NCBI GenBank assembly: GCA_963827705.1
Contig: CAWHBN010000011.1
Location: forward strand, 1 to 64,000
Direction of reading: 5' to 3'
Length of the DNA: 64,000 nucleotides
Source: JACDAN01 sp963827705
GTDB lineage: Bacteria > Actinomycetota > Thermoleophilia > Gaiellales > Gaiellaceae
This document shows positions 1-9,985 of this stretch, piece by piece; position 1 is the first letter of the stretch, and the number at the start of each line of letters is the position of its first letter. Under the pieces are notes generated by a model. That model worked only from the letters and a program-made list of their open reading frames with translations, was not told the origin of the DNA and searched no databases. The position numbers and the translations under genes were made by a program.

Positions 1-2229
1 ATCTTCCGCGGCGGCTCGGGCTCGGGCGTCAACCTCTCGACGCTGCGCTCCTCCAAGGAGCAGCTCTCGAAGGGCGGCCACGCCTCCGGGCCGGTCAGCT
101 TCATGCGCGGCGCCGACGCCTCCGCCGGGACGATCAAGTCCGGCGGCAAGACGCGCCGCGCCGCGAAGATGGTCGTCCTCGACGTCGACCACCCCGACAT
201 CGAGGAGTTCATCTGGTGCAAGGCGCGCGAGGAGGAGAAGGCGCGCGTGCTCGAGGCGGCCGGCTACGACATGTCGCTCGACTCGGCCGACTGGAGCTCG
301 ATCCAGTACCAGAACGCCAACAACTCGGTCCGTGTGACTGACGGCTTCATGGAGGCCGTCGAGGCGGACGCTGACTGGAACCTCACGGCCCGCACCGACG
401 GCGCCGTACTCGAGACGGTTCCCGCGCGGAAGATCCTCCACGACATGGCCGAGGCGGCCTGGCGCTGCGCCGACCCGGGCGTCCAGTACGACACGACGAT
501 CAACTCGTGGCACACGCTGCCGAACACGGGCCGGATCAACGCGTCCAACCCGTGCTCGGAGTACATGTCCATCGACGACTCAGCGTGCAACCTCGCCTCG
601 CTGAACCTCCTCAAGTTCCGGCGTGAGGACGGCGAGCTCGACGTCGAGGCGTTCGAGCACGCGGTCGACGTCGTCTTCCTGGCGCAGGAGATCCTCGTCG
701 GCTACTCGAGCTACCCGACCCCCGAGATCGAGGCGAACGCGAAGGCGTACCGCCAGCTCGGGCTCGGCTACGCGAACCTCGGCGCGCTGCTGATGGCGCG
801 CGGGCTCGCCTACGACTCGGACGAGGGCCGGGCGTACGCAGCGGCGATCACGGCGCTGATGACCGGCCGCGCCTACCGCAAGTCGGCCGAGATCGCGAAG
901 CGGATGGGCCCGTTCGAGGGCTACCGGCCGAATGCCGCGGCGATGATCGGCGTGATCGCCAAGCACCGGGCGGCGTGCGGGAACATCGAGCACTCCGACT
1001 CCGTGCCGGCCGATCTCCTCGGCCACTGCCGCCAGGCGTGGGACGAGGCGCTGGATCTCGGCGAGGTGGCCGGCTACCGGAACGCGCAGGCGACCGTGCT
1101 GGCTCCGACCGGGACGATCAGCTTCATGATGGATTGCGACACGACGGGCGTCGAGCCGGACTTCTCGCTCGTGAAGTCGAAGAAGCTCGTCGGCGGCGGC
1201 GAGATCACGATCGTCAACCGGACGGTGCCGATGGCGCTCGACAAGCTCGGCTACTCGCCGGACGAGTCAGCCGAGGTCGCCGCGTACATCGAGGAGAAGA
1301 ACTCCGTCGTCGGCGCGCCGTACGTCAAGACCGATCACTACCCGGTCTTCGACTGCGCGATCGGCGAGCGCGCGATCCACTACATGGGCCACGTGAAGAT
1401 GATGGGCGCGACGCAGCCGTTCATCTCGGGCGCGATCTCGAAGACCGTGAACCTGCCGGAGCAGGCGACGGTCGAGGAGGTCGCCGGGCTCTTCAGCGAC
1501 TCGTGGAGGCTCGGCGTGAAGGCGATCGCGATCTACCGCGACAACTGCAAGGTCGCGCAGCCGCTGTCCGGGAAGTCGGACAAGGCCGAGGCGACGCCGC
1601 TGGTCGGGATCTCACCGGCCGCGCTGATGGCGGGCAAGCCGCAGCGCCGGCGCCTGCCGCTGGATCGCACCGAGGTCGGCCGCAAGTTCCAGGTCGGCGA
1701 CTACGAGGGCTACATCCACGTCGGCCTGTACGAGGACGGCACGCCGGGCGACATCTTCGTGGACATCGCGAAGGACGGGACGACGCTCCAGGGCCTGATG
1801 AACTCGCTGATGATCGCGGTCTCGATGGGCCTGCAGTACGGCGTCCCGCCGGAGGTCTACGTCTCGAAGCTGAGCCACATGCGCTTCGAGCCGAGCGGGA
1901 TGACGAACGACGAGGACATCCGCATCGCGAAGTCGATCGTCGACTACATCTTCCGCTGGTTCGGCAAGAAGTTCCTGACCGTCGACCAGCAGGAGGAGGT
2001 CGGGATCCTGTCGACCGAGGTGAAGGCGCGGATGGCGGCGAACTACGCCAACGGCGGCACCTCGGCCGCTGCTGCCGCCGCCACGGCGGAACCGCCGGCC
2101 CCGGGCCAGACGGCGCTGTTCAACGCGCACGACGACGCAGTCGAGTGCGCGAGGTGCGGCGGCCGGATGATCCGAACGGGCAGCTGCTACACGTGCCGAG
2201 ACTGCGGCACCAACACCGGCTGCAGCTAG
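1..2229 (+). CDS. nrdJ: Adenosylcobalamin-dependent ribonucleotide reductase (class II), 5' end missing
   Basis: The frame is open from base 1, so this is the C-terminal 742 residues; the N-terminal part lies upstream of the window. Class II enzymes reduce ribonucleotides to deoxyribonucleotides in the cytosol using a cobalamin-generated thiyl radical and do not need oxygen. NPCSEYM (bases 547-567) carries the active-site Cys and Glu of the barrel finger loop. The family phrase PTGTISFMMDCDTTG lies near base 1110. The tail ends in two CxxC pairs (from base 2146) resembling a zinc ribbon, as in long bacterial NrdJ, where C-terminal cysteines shuttle reducing equivalents. The frame is unbroken. 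The next gene is convergent, 21 bases away. Confidence 0.96.
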   Translation: MFRGGSGSGVNLSTLRSSKEQLSKGGHASGPVSFMRGADASAGTIKSGGKTRRAAKMVVLDVDHPDIEEFIWCKAREEEKARVLEAAGYDMSLDSADWSSIQYQNANNSVRVTDGFMEAVEADADWNLTARTDGAVLETVPARKILHDMAEAAWRCADPGVQYDTTINSWHTLPNTGRINASNPCSEYMSIDDSACNLASLNLLKFRREDGELDVEAFEHAVDVVFLAQEILVGYSSYPTPEIEANAKAYRQLGLGYANLGALLMARGLAYDSDEGRAYAAAITALMTGRAYRKSAEIAKRMGPFEGYRPNAAAMIGVIAKHRAACGNIEHSDSVPADLLGHCRQAWDEALDLGEVAGYRNAQATVLAPTGTISFMMDCDTTGVEPDFSLVKSKKLVGGGEITIVNRTVPMALDKLGYSPDESAEVAAYIEEKNSVVGAPYVKTDHYPVFDCAIGERAIHYMGHVKMMGATQPFISGAISKTVNLPEQATVEEVAGLFSDSWRLGVKAIAIYRDNCKVAQPLSGKSDKAEATPLVGISPAALMAGKPQRRRLPLDRTEVGRKFQVGDYEGYIHVGLYEDGTPGDIFVDIAKDGTTLQGLMNSLMIAVSMGLQYGVPPEVYVSKLSHMRFEPSGMTNDEDIRIAKSIVDYIFRWFGKKFLTVDQQEEVGILSTEVKARMAANYANGGTSAAAAAATAEPPAPGQTALFNAHDDAVECARCGGRMIRTGSCYTCRDCGTNTGCS

Positions 2230-2250
2230 TAGCTCTTAGCTCGGATAGCG

Positions 2251-4194
2251 CTATCGGCCAACTCGAGCGGCGGGCTCCGCCTCCGACCGCGGTACAAACA
2301 CGACGCGGCCTCCGCCGTCGGTGGTGCCAAACGAGTAGTAGAGGCCGGCCGGCTCGAGGTCGGCGTGCACGGGGCCGCGCCCAGGGGTCAGCGTCCGCGA
2401 CCGGCCGTCCTCGAGTCGCAGGAGCATGACGGCCTTCTCGGTGAGCAGAACGGCGACGCCGCCGTCAACATCCACGAGCCCGAACCCACGAGGCAGCGGC
2501 CGCTGCTGCGTGCGTGCGCCCGTTGAGACGTCGTAGACGTCGATCAGGTCGCCGCGAGTGACGACGAGGCGGCCGCCGTCGAGGCGAACGGTCGTGACCT
2601 CGCCGGCCGCGAATTGGAAGAGGCGCACGAGCTCGCCGCGCTCGTCGAGGACCGCGGCTGCGCCCTCCTCGCGAACGGCGATCAGGCGGCCGGACACAGA
2701 GTCCACGACGGCGGCGTGGTCGCCACGGCGAAGCGTCGTGCAGATGGCTGCCGACGAAGGCCCTTCCTCCTGACACGGTTCACTGCCTGAGCCGACTCGA
2801 GCGAGCCTCGGGCCGTCGTTGAACACGAGGAGGTCTCCGTCGCCGTGCACGTGGAAGTCCGAGGGCGAGCCGACGTCTGAGCCTTCGAGCGCCAGCCGGT
2901 TGCGAGACTGCGCGCCGACGTTGCCCGAGTCGAGCGTGTTCTTGCAGGTATTGCCGCAGTCCGTCTGGGAGCCCCAGGCAAGCCGATCACCGGCCAGTTC
3001 CACGTCGTAGACGGCGCTGCGAGGCGGCCAGTCGCGGCACGGCGCGGGCCGCCCGCGGCGCGCCAGCGCTCTTGTCGCAGGGCTCCAGACGGCTGCGTGG
3101 CCGCAGTCCGCAGCTGTCGACTCCAGAGCGAACGCGACGCGCGCGCCGTCGGCCGAGAGAGCCGCGATCGGGCTGCGGGTCGCGACCGTCCGCGGTCCGG
3201 TCACACGCTCGCTCGGGAGCAGCGAGGGCAGCGGCCGGTGCGCCGGGGAGAGCCGCGTCCAGCCGACGAGCGAGCTGTTGCCGAGGCGGGTCACGCGGCG
3301 CAGTCCCTTCCCGTCCAGGCCGACGATCCAGATCTGGTTCGGCGGATAGCGCTCGACGAGCAGGCTCCGTCCGTCGGGTGCCCACAGAAGCTTCGAGATC
3401 TCTTGCTGTCCGGGCAGGCGCATGCGCCTCGAGACTCGTCCGTCGCGGCCGACGAGCCGGATGTCCCGTCCACTGCCGACGGCGAGCCTCCGGCTGTCGG
3501 GCGACCACGAGAACAACCCGCCGAGACCCACGCGGTGTCTGCCGCGGCCGTCCGGCCGAACGAGCCACATGCCTGACGACGAGCCGTACGCGATCCACCG
3601 GCCGTCGGGAGACCATGTGGGAGCGTTCGCGTTCCGCGCGAGGACACGCCGGCGGCCGCGGAGCGGCTGGATGACGACCGACGCACGGTTTCCATTGCGG
3701 GCGGCGTACACGAGCACCTTCCCGTCCGGCGACCAGTCGATTCCTTCAGCGGGCCCGGAGGCGAGGACTCGCCGTCCGCGCCCGTTGGTCCCGATCACGG
3801 CGAGCCGCCCGCTGGAACCGAAGGTGTACGCGACCATGCGACCGTCAGGCGAGAGCGCAGCCGTCCCGTAGGTTGCCGCTGTGACCCAGCGGAGACGAGT
3901 TCCGTTGCCCCGCGAGATGTAGATCGCGCTGAGGCGCAGGCGGTAGTACGCGACTGTTCGGCCGTCGCGCGAGACGTCGAAGGGGATGAGCTGCCGATCG
4001 GGTGAAAGGAGCGGAGTCAGACCCGAGCCGTCGGGGCGGATGGTGTACGCGCGGGTGTCGCGGTCGAGGTCGCTGGCGAGCACGATGCGGTACCCGCTCG
4101 GACGGGCGGCCGTCGCGTCGGCAGCGTCCGGGCTTCCTCCGAGCGGCAGCAGGGCGGCGGCCGCCAGGAGCGGAGCGAGGGCGCGCCGGTTCAT
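2251..4194 (-). CDS. Exported TolB-like (PD40) beta-propeller protein, paralogue A
   Basis: A 647-residue protein with an N-terminal signal peptide (MNRR, then an Ala/Leu-rich core), so probably exported. Residues from about 35 carry repeated W-(S/A)-PDG-(R/K) motifs typical of TolB/WD40-like PD40 propeller blades (SPDGRMVAY, WSPDGKVLVY, WSPDGRWIAY). The C-terminal half is a second propeller-like region with DRG and DVSTG motifs. It is the last gene of a four-gene operon and its ATG overlaps the stop of paralogue B (ATGA at 4191-4194). It is the only intact copy of three. Function is unknown: PD40 domains bind proteins or peptidoglycan-associated partners, but no TolA, Pal or protease domain is present. 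Confidence 0.88.
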   Translation of the reverse strand: MNRRALAPLLAAAALLPLGGSPDAADATAARPSGYRIVLASDLDRDTRAYTIRPDGSGLTPLLSPDRQLIPFDVSRDGRTVAYYRLRLSAIYISRGNGTRLRWVTAATYGTAALSPDGRMVAYTFGSSGRLAVIGTNGRGRRVLASGPAEGIDWSPDGKVLVYAARNGNRASVVIQPLRGRRRVLARNANAPTWSPDGRWIAYGSSSGMWLVRPDGRGRHRVGLGGLFSWSPDSRRLAVGSGRDIRLVGRDGRVSRRMRLPGQQEISKLLWAPDGRSLLVERYPPNQIWIVGLDGKGLRRVTRLGNSSLVGWTRLSPAHRPLPSLLPSERVTGPRTVATRSPIAALSADGARVAFALESTAADCGHAAVWSPATRALARRGRPAPCRDWPPRSAVYDVELAGDRLAWGSQTDCGNTCKNTLDSGNVGAQSRNRLALEGSDVGSPSDFHVHGDGDLLVFNDGPRLARVGSGSEPCQEEGPSSAAICTTLRRGDHAAVVDSVSGRLIAVREEGAAAVLDERGELVRLFQFAAGEVTTVRLDGGRLVVTRGDLIDVYDVSTGARTQQRPLPRGFGLVDVDGGVAVLLTEKAVMLLRLEDGRSRTLTPGRGPVHADLEPAGLYYSFGTTDGGGRVVFVPRSEAEPAARVGR

Positions 4195-6153
4195 CCGGCG
4201 CTCCGAGCGGGCTCGGCTTCCGAACGCGGCATGAACGCGACGCGGCCCCCACCGCCGGTGGTGGCATACGAGTAGTAGAGGCCGGACTGCTCGAGGTCGG
4301 CGTGGACGGGCGCACGGCCGGGAGTGAGCGTCCGCGACCGGCCGTCTTCGAGTCGCAGCAACAGGACTGAGTTGTTCCGAAGGAGGACGGCGATACCGCC
4401 GTCGACGTCGACGAGGCGGAAGCGGGCTGGTAGGGGCTGCTGGAACAAGCCTGCGCCGGTCGAGACGTCGTAGACCTCGATCACGCCGGCGCGACTGACG
4501 ACGAGGCGGCCGGCGTCGAGCCGGGCGGCAGTGACCTCACTCGCCGCGAACGGGAAGAGGCGCACGAGCGCGCCGCGCTCATCGAGCACGGCGACGGCGT
4601 CGTTCTCCCTGACGGCGATCAGACCTTCCGAGACGGACTCGACGGGGGCAGCGTGATCGCCCCGCCGCAGCGTCGTGCAGACGGCCGCCAGCCGCAGTCC
4701 CTCCTGACACCGCTCGCGGCCCGAGCCGATCCGCACGAGCCTCGAGCGGTCGTTGAACACGAGCAGGTCGCCGTCTCCGCGGACATGGAAGTCCCAGGGC
4801 TCATCGGCGTCATGGCTGGCGGTCGCCAGCTGCTGCGTAGCCTTGCTCCCGAGCACTGCCGATCCGAGCGTGTGGTCGCAGAAGTTGCCGCATCCACCCA
4901 GACTGGCCCAGGCTGCACGCGATCCGGCGAACTCGACGTCGTAGAGGCTGATATCCGTGAGCCATTCGCCGCAGGTGCGGCGCGGGGCAGAGCGGGCTAG
5001 CGATCCTGTCGCCGGCGTCCACACGGCGACGTGGCTGCAGTCCGCCGCCGTGGCGCGGAGAGCGACGGCGACGCGATTGCCGTCGGCCGAGAGATCGACG
5101 ATCGGCGTTCGCGTCACAACCATCCTCGGCCCGGCGACGCGCTCCGTCGGAAGCAGCGGGGGAACCGGGGGGCGAGTCGGGGAGAGTCGGGTCCAGCCGA
5201 GGACCAGGTTGTTGCCGAAGCGGGTCACCTGTCGGAGCCCGCGTCCGTCAACACCGACCGTCCAGACCTGCCGAATACGATCGCGGTCGAAGATGAGGGT
5301 CCGGCCCCCAGGGCCCCAGGCCAGCCTTCCCAGCTCGGAAAGGCCGGGCAGGCGGATTCGCCTCACGACGCGTCCGTCGGCTCGGAGGAGCGTGATGCCC
5401 CGCGGCGCGGCGCCGACCGCGAGGGTGCGGCCATCCGGTGACCATGAAAACGAGGCGGCGCCCGCTACGCGGTGCCGGCGCCGGCCGTCCGGCTGCACGA
5501 GCCAAACGCCAGTCCGGACCCCGTAGCGAGTCATGCTCGCGTAGGCGATCCAGCGGCCGTCCGGCGACCACTTCGGCCCGCTTGCCTTGCGCGCGAGAAC
5601 CCGCCGGCCTCCGCGCAGCGGGTGCATGACCACCAAGGATGCCTCGCTGGGGCCGGTGGCGTACACGAGCGCCTTTCCGTCCGGCGACCAATCCATGTCC
5701 CCTGCTGCTTTGGGCCGCCAGGCGTCGCCGTCCGTGGCCGTTCGTCCCGATCACGCCGATCTGCGATTTCCGGCCGAAGCTGTACGCAAGCCGGCGGCCG
5801 TCGGGCGAGAAAGTCGGCTCGTAGGCCTCGCCCCGCACGACCCGCCGGAGACCCGTCCCGCTCGCGCGCGAGACGTAGATCGTGCCGCTGTAGCCGTAAG
5901 CGATCATGCGGCCGTCCCGCGAGACGTCCATCGGCCAGAAGTCACGGTTCGGCGGCAGCACCGGAGTCAGGCGCGAACCGTCGGATCGAATGGTGTACGC
6001 GAGGGTCGAGCGTTCGATGTCGCTCTCCAGCACGATGCGGTACGCGCCTGTGCGAGCGTCCGTCCCCTTCGCCGCGCCCGGATGGCCTCCCGACGCGAGC
6101 ACGGCGACCAGCAAGGCGGCGAGCGCCGCCACCGCGGCTCCGCGCATCCTCAT
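4191..6153 (-). CDS. Exported TolB-like beta-propeller protein, paralogue B (one frameshift)
   Basis: Tandem paralogue of the gene at 2251-4194. It starts MRMRGAAVAALAALL (signal peptide) at 6153, overlapping the stop of paralogue C (TCAT at 6150-6153). The frame breaks near 5705 inside the motif that reads GTNGHGRRRLAA; removing one C from the run there joins it to KAAGDMDWSPDGKALVY, exactly parallel to the intact paralogue. Length 1963 is one base more than a multiple of three, so a single extra base explains it, giving 653 residues (paralogue A has 647). Same blade motifs and C-terminal region as A. Role unknown; probably a binding protein outside the membrane. Confidence 0.78.
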
Positions 6154-8203
6154 CCGGCCCTCCGAGCGGGCTCGGCCTCGGCCCGCGGCAGGAGCGCGAC
6201 CCGGCCTCCGCCGTCGCCGGTGGCGTACGAGTAGTACAACCCGGCCGGCTCGAGCTCGGCGAGGACGGGAGCACGCCCGGGCGCCAAGGTCCTCGACGTT
6301 CCGTCGTCGAGCCGAAGCAGCGTGATCGCCTCGGTGGCGAGCAGGACTGCGGTCCCGCCGTCGACGTCCCCGAGCCGGAAGCCGACCGGGACGGGGTGCG
6401 ACCGGACACGCGCCCCGGTGGCCACGTCGTAGACCTCGAGCACGCCGAACCGCCAGACGACGAGCCGGCCAGCTGTCGAGGCGCGCTGCCCCGCACGTCT
6501 GCAGGCGAGAACGGGAAGCGCCGAACGAGCTGCCCGCGGTCATCGAGTACCGTCACCGCGCCCGGCTGCCGAACGGCGATCAGCGCGCCGGAGACCGAGT
6601 CGACCGAACCCGCCTGGCTCCGGCGGAGGGTCGCGCAGATCTTGGGAGACGGGTTGCCCTGTTGGCATGACTCGCGGCCGCTTCCGATGCGAACGAGCCG
6701 TGAACCGTCGTTGAACACGAACAGCTCTCCGTCGCCGCGCAGGTGGTAGTAGTCGCGGGCGCATCCGTCTCGGTTGGGACCGGCCCCATGGAGCCACAAT
6801 GGCTGCGGGCTCGTGAGTCATGGCTGTCACGACGGCGTTCGAACACTCGTTGACGTTCTCGGAGCGATGCACTGTCCACACAACACGGGAGCCGGCCAAT
6901 GCCACCTCTCGCACTCGCGGCACCTCGAGCCGGCAAGGCGCCGGCAGGACGAAGCGCGCGATCGAGGTCTCTCCCGGCGTCCAGACCGCCGCGTGCGAGC
7001 AGTCGGCCGCCCTCGCGTCCGGGACGAAGGCGACTCGCGTTCCATCGGCCGAGAGAGCAGCGACCGGCGTGGCCGTCGCGACGGAGCGCGCGTCGAGGAC
7101 TCGCTCGCTCGGCGGGATCGGCGTCGCCGGAGGCAGGACGGGCTCGCGCGTCGTCCAGCCGATCAGGGTGTTCTCGCCCTCGGCCGTCACACGGCGCGCG
7201 TCACGACCATCCTCGCCCACGACGAAGATCTGAGGGCGGTCTTCGCCGGACGAGGCTGCCACCGCGAGCCGTTGCCCGTCCGGCGACCAGGCCACCGTCT
7301 GAGCCGCAACTCCGAGCGGCAACCGCCTCAGCCCCCGCCCGTCCACTCCGACGACGCCGGGCTGCCCCTTCTCGAAGATGAATGCGAGTTTCTTGCCGTC
7401 GGGCGCCCAGGCCAGCGTGATGACCGCGCCGCGAACGATCCGGTGGAGTCCCGTGCCGTTCGGCCGGACGAGGTACAAGCCGATCTTCCGTTGTTGTCCT
7501 CCAGATTGAGATAGGCGATCCAACGGCCGTCCGGCGACCACGCCGCCCCGTCGTGGTCGGCGTGTTGCCCGGTGTTCTCGCCCATGCGGGCGACGATGCG
7601 GCGTTTTCCGCGGAGCGGCAGGACGGAGATGCGCTCGAGCATTCGTCCCTGCGAGTCGTCTCCACGCCCCCGTTGAGCACCACGGAACGTCCGTTCGGCG
7701 CCCAGTCGGAGACCCCGCAGTCGCAACGCTTCATGAGGCGGCGACGGCCGCGGCCGTCCGTCCGCACGATCGAGATCCCACCGCTGTCCGGCGAGAAGGC
7801 AAGCCATTTCCCGTCGCCGGAAAGCGCGGGACCCGATGCGTCGCCTTTCGCCAACCGGCGGAGGCCCTTCCCGCTTGCATCGGAGACGTGCATAGCGCCG
7901 TCGCCGTGCCAGGTGGTGCTGTAGGCGACCGTTGCGCCGTTCCGCGAGATCACGACCGGCACGAGCCGGCTTCCGCCTGGAAGGAGGTGCGTGAGGCGCG
8001 AGCCGTCGGCGAGGAGGCTGTACGCCCGGAGCGCCCGTCGCGATTGCTGCCGATGACGATCCGGGCTCGTCCGCGAGCGCCGCGGTGCGTCGGGCCGCAA
8101 GGTCACCTGCTGCCAGGGCCGCGAGAACTGTCCAAGCAAGCCCCGCGGCGAACAGCAATCGGACCGCCCGGAGCAGGGGGCTCGATGTCACCAGCGCCTT
8201 CAT
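6150..8203 (-). pseudogene. TolB-like beta-propeller protein, paralogue C, with seven frameshifts
   Basis: Third tandem copy. It starts MKALVTSSPLLRAVRLLF at 8203, overlapping the Kelch gene stop, and ends at 6150. I needed seven single-base corrections to follow the homologous protein: missing bases near 8060, 8035, 7640 and 7498, extra bases near 6795, 6490 and 6475. The net of -1 agrees with the length (2054), and the restored protein is 684 residues. Landmarks recovered in order are RIVIGSNRDGR, WSPDGRWIAY, LAWAPDGKKLAF, AADCSHAAVWTPG, DGELFVFNDGSRLVRIGSG and EVYDVATG. There are no in-frame stops. It may be a decaying redundant copy, or a normal gene in a stretch of poor sequence; intact neighbours cannot settle this because the adjacent genes also have indels. 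Confidence 0.62.
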
Positions 8204-9376
8204 TGTGCTCCTCGAGAGTGCCGTTGAGAAGAGAACGCGGCGCCGTCGCGCGGATATCTGGGCGGCAACGATGTTCCCGCCGGCGTCCCGATCACCCCGC
8301 CCCAGACGAGCAGCTCATCGCCCGTCCAGGCCGCTGTTGGGTCGAGCCGGGCCTCCAGAAGGGCACTCGGAAGGCGCGACCACCGGTCGCCGCCCGGGTC
8401 ATAGGCAAGCAGGCGCGCCAGGCGCGGTCTCGCCGCCGAAGACGAGCAGCTGCCTGCCCGTCCACACCGAGACGGCTTGCAATGCGCCGCCCTGCATCGG
8501 GGGCAACGACCGCCAGCGGTTGGTCGCCGGGTTGTAGGCATAGCCGACGGTCGCAGCCCTGCCTCGCGCGTCGATCCCGCCGACGACGAGGAGCTCCCGG
8601 CCGTCCCAAAGCGCCTTTGCGCCGTTGCGAGGCGACGGCATCGGCGCGATGCGGCGCCAGGTGTCGGTCGCGGGCCGGTAGGCGGCAGCACGGGCTGCGC
8701 CTTCGATCGGCCTGCCGTCCGGATCGAGTCCGCTCACGAACAGAATCAGTTCGCGTCCGGTCCAGGCTCCGAGCGGGCTCTGGCTCCCTGCGAGCGGCGA
8801 CGGGGCGAGGCGGCGCCATGTGTTCCCCGCCGGGTCGTAGGCCGCACCGTCCCCGGTTGCGTCCCCGCAGCAGCCGCCACCCCAGCCGATCAGCTCGCGA
8901 CCGGTCCAAACGGCGAGGCCTGGGGCACCGATGGGAGCCGTAGGGAGGCGCCGCCAGCGGTCGGCCTGCGGGTCGAAGGCAGTCGGCCCGCAGCCCCACA
9001 CCAGCATCTCGGTGCCGGTCCAAACGGCACTCCGCCGGCAGGAGCTCTCGGTCTTCGGCGGCGCGCCGAGGCGGCGCCAGCCGTTCGTCTCGGGGTCATA
9101 GGCGGCGGCGACCTCGACGGCCCCGAGCAGGCTTCCGTCGGGCGCGGCCGTCAGGCCGGAGACGAGCATCTCCTCTCCGGTCCACACGCTCGTCAGGCCG
9201 GCGTCGATCTCGATCGGCGCCGAGGGAAGCATGCGCCACGGGTCCGCGGATCTGCTCTCGGACGACCCGAAGATCGAACCCGATCCGATGACGAGGACCG
9301 CGACCGATGCTGCGGCCGCCGTGAGGGGGAGAAGTATCGAGCGTTTTCCGTGGCTGCGAAGCTTGGTCATGGTCAT
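8200..9376 (-). CDS. Exported Kelch-like beta-propeller protein (one frameshift), first gene of the propeller operon
   Basis: Starts MTMTKLRSHGKRSILL at 9376 behind a GGAAGGGA ribosome site. One hydrophobic segment at about residues 15-35 is a signal anchor or signal peptide. After it come at least six blades with the repeat pattern W-R-x-(L/I)-x(n)-W-T-G-x-E-(L/M)-(L/I)-V-x-G-G and AYDP-x-(T/G)-x-W, a Kelch/galactose-oxidase type propeller. The frame breaks near 8419; deleting one G joins GGETAP to ARLLAYDPGGDRW, giving 391 residues. The last codons overlap the start of paralogue C (TCAT at 8200-8203). First gene of the unit, so the promoter should lie in 9377-9623. Ligand unknown. Confidence 0.78.
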
Positions 9377-9536
9377 GTCCCTTCCTGAGAGACGCAGGCT
9401 CCCAAGGGCCGGTCACATGGCGCTCACGCACGGCTCACGCGCAAAAGGGGCAACGCAGCTCGACCTCGGTTATCCGAGCTGTGCGAGGGCCAGTGGAGCG
9501 CGGCTCGCGCGTCATTCGAGGAGGCACCCGCGGGAC

Positions 9537-9565
9537 GGCGCTGCGACTGCTTCGGTCGCAGCGCC
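9537..9565. promoter_or_regulatory. Perfect 11-bp hairpin between divergent genes
   Basis: GGCGCTGCGAC and its exact reverse complement flank a 7-base loop. It sits between the divergent Kelch operon and padR, so it cannot be a simple terminator for either. It may be a regulator site or an RNA structure in the padR leader. Confidence 0.45.
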
Positions 9566-9590
9566 TTGCGGTTCCCGATACCTTGTGCTT

Positions 9591-9600
9591 CTATGCATAG
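9591..9600. promoter_or_regulatory. Palindrome CTATGCATAG upstream of padR (possible operator)
   Basis: A perfect 10-bp palindrome 24-33 bases before the padR start, with a partial copy GCTATGCAC at the start codon itself. PadR repressors usually control their own promoter through short palindromes, so autoregulation is a reasonable guess, not shown. Confidence 0.4.
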
Positions 9601-9623
9601 TACTTCGAGCCGTGGAGAGCGCT

Positions 9624-9983
9624 ATGCACATCGACAAGGACCTAGTCGCGGCCGCGGCGACGCCGCTCGTGCTCGCAATCCTGGCGGAGGGTGAGAGCTA
9701 CGGCTACGCCATCCTCAAGCGGGTACGTGCGCTCTCCGCGGGCGAGCTCGAGTGGACCGACGGGATGCTCTACCCGCTGCTCCACCGCCTCGATCGGCTC
9801 GGGCACGTGACGACGGAGTGGCGAACGTCACCTGAAGGGCGCCGCCGCAAGTACTACTCGGTTACCGACGCCGGAAGGAAAGCACTTGCGGAGCAGCGAC
9901 GGCAGTGGGAGACCATCACCCGTGCGCTGAACGACGTCTGGCCGGGCTCGGGTGTGCTGCTGACGGCTCTCGAGGAGGTGTGA
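9624..9983 (+). CDS. PadR-family transcriptional regulator
   Basis: A 119-residue winged-helix repressor. The pattern SYGYAILKRV, then DGMLYPLLHRLDRLGHVTTEW, then GRRRKYYSVTDAGRKAL is the standard PadR helix-turn-helix and wing. The start chosen is the ATG of MHIDKDLV, since the frame further upstream runs through the intergenic hairpin and looks noncoding. Only two bases separate its stop from the next gene, a HAAS-domain membrane protein. This PadR plus HAAS pairing is common in actinobacteria and Bacillota, where the repressor controls its membrane partner. Probably autoregulated through the palindrome just upstream. Confidence 0.93.
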   Translation: MHIDKDLVAAAATPLVLAILAEGESYGYAILKRVRALSAGELEWTDGMLYPLLHRLDRLGHVTTEWRTSPEGRRRKYYSVTDAGRKALAEQRRQWETITRALNDVWPGSGVLLTALEEV

Positions 9984-9985
9984 GC

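Noticed and set aside
5690..5715. Programmed ribosomal frameshift in propeller paralogue B
   Set aside because: No slippery heptamer with a downstream structure, and similar single-base breaks occur in many unrelated genes, so an indel error is simpler.
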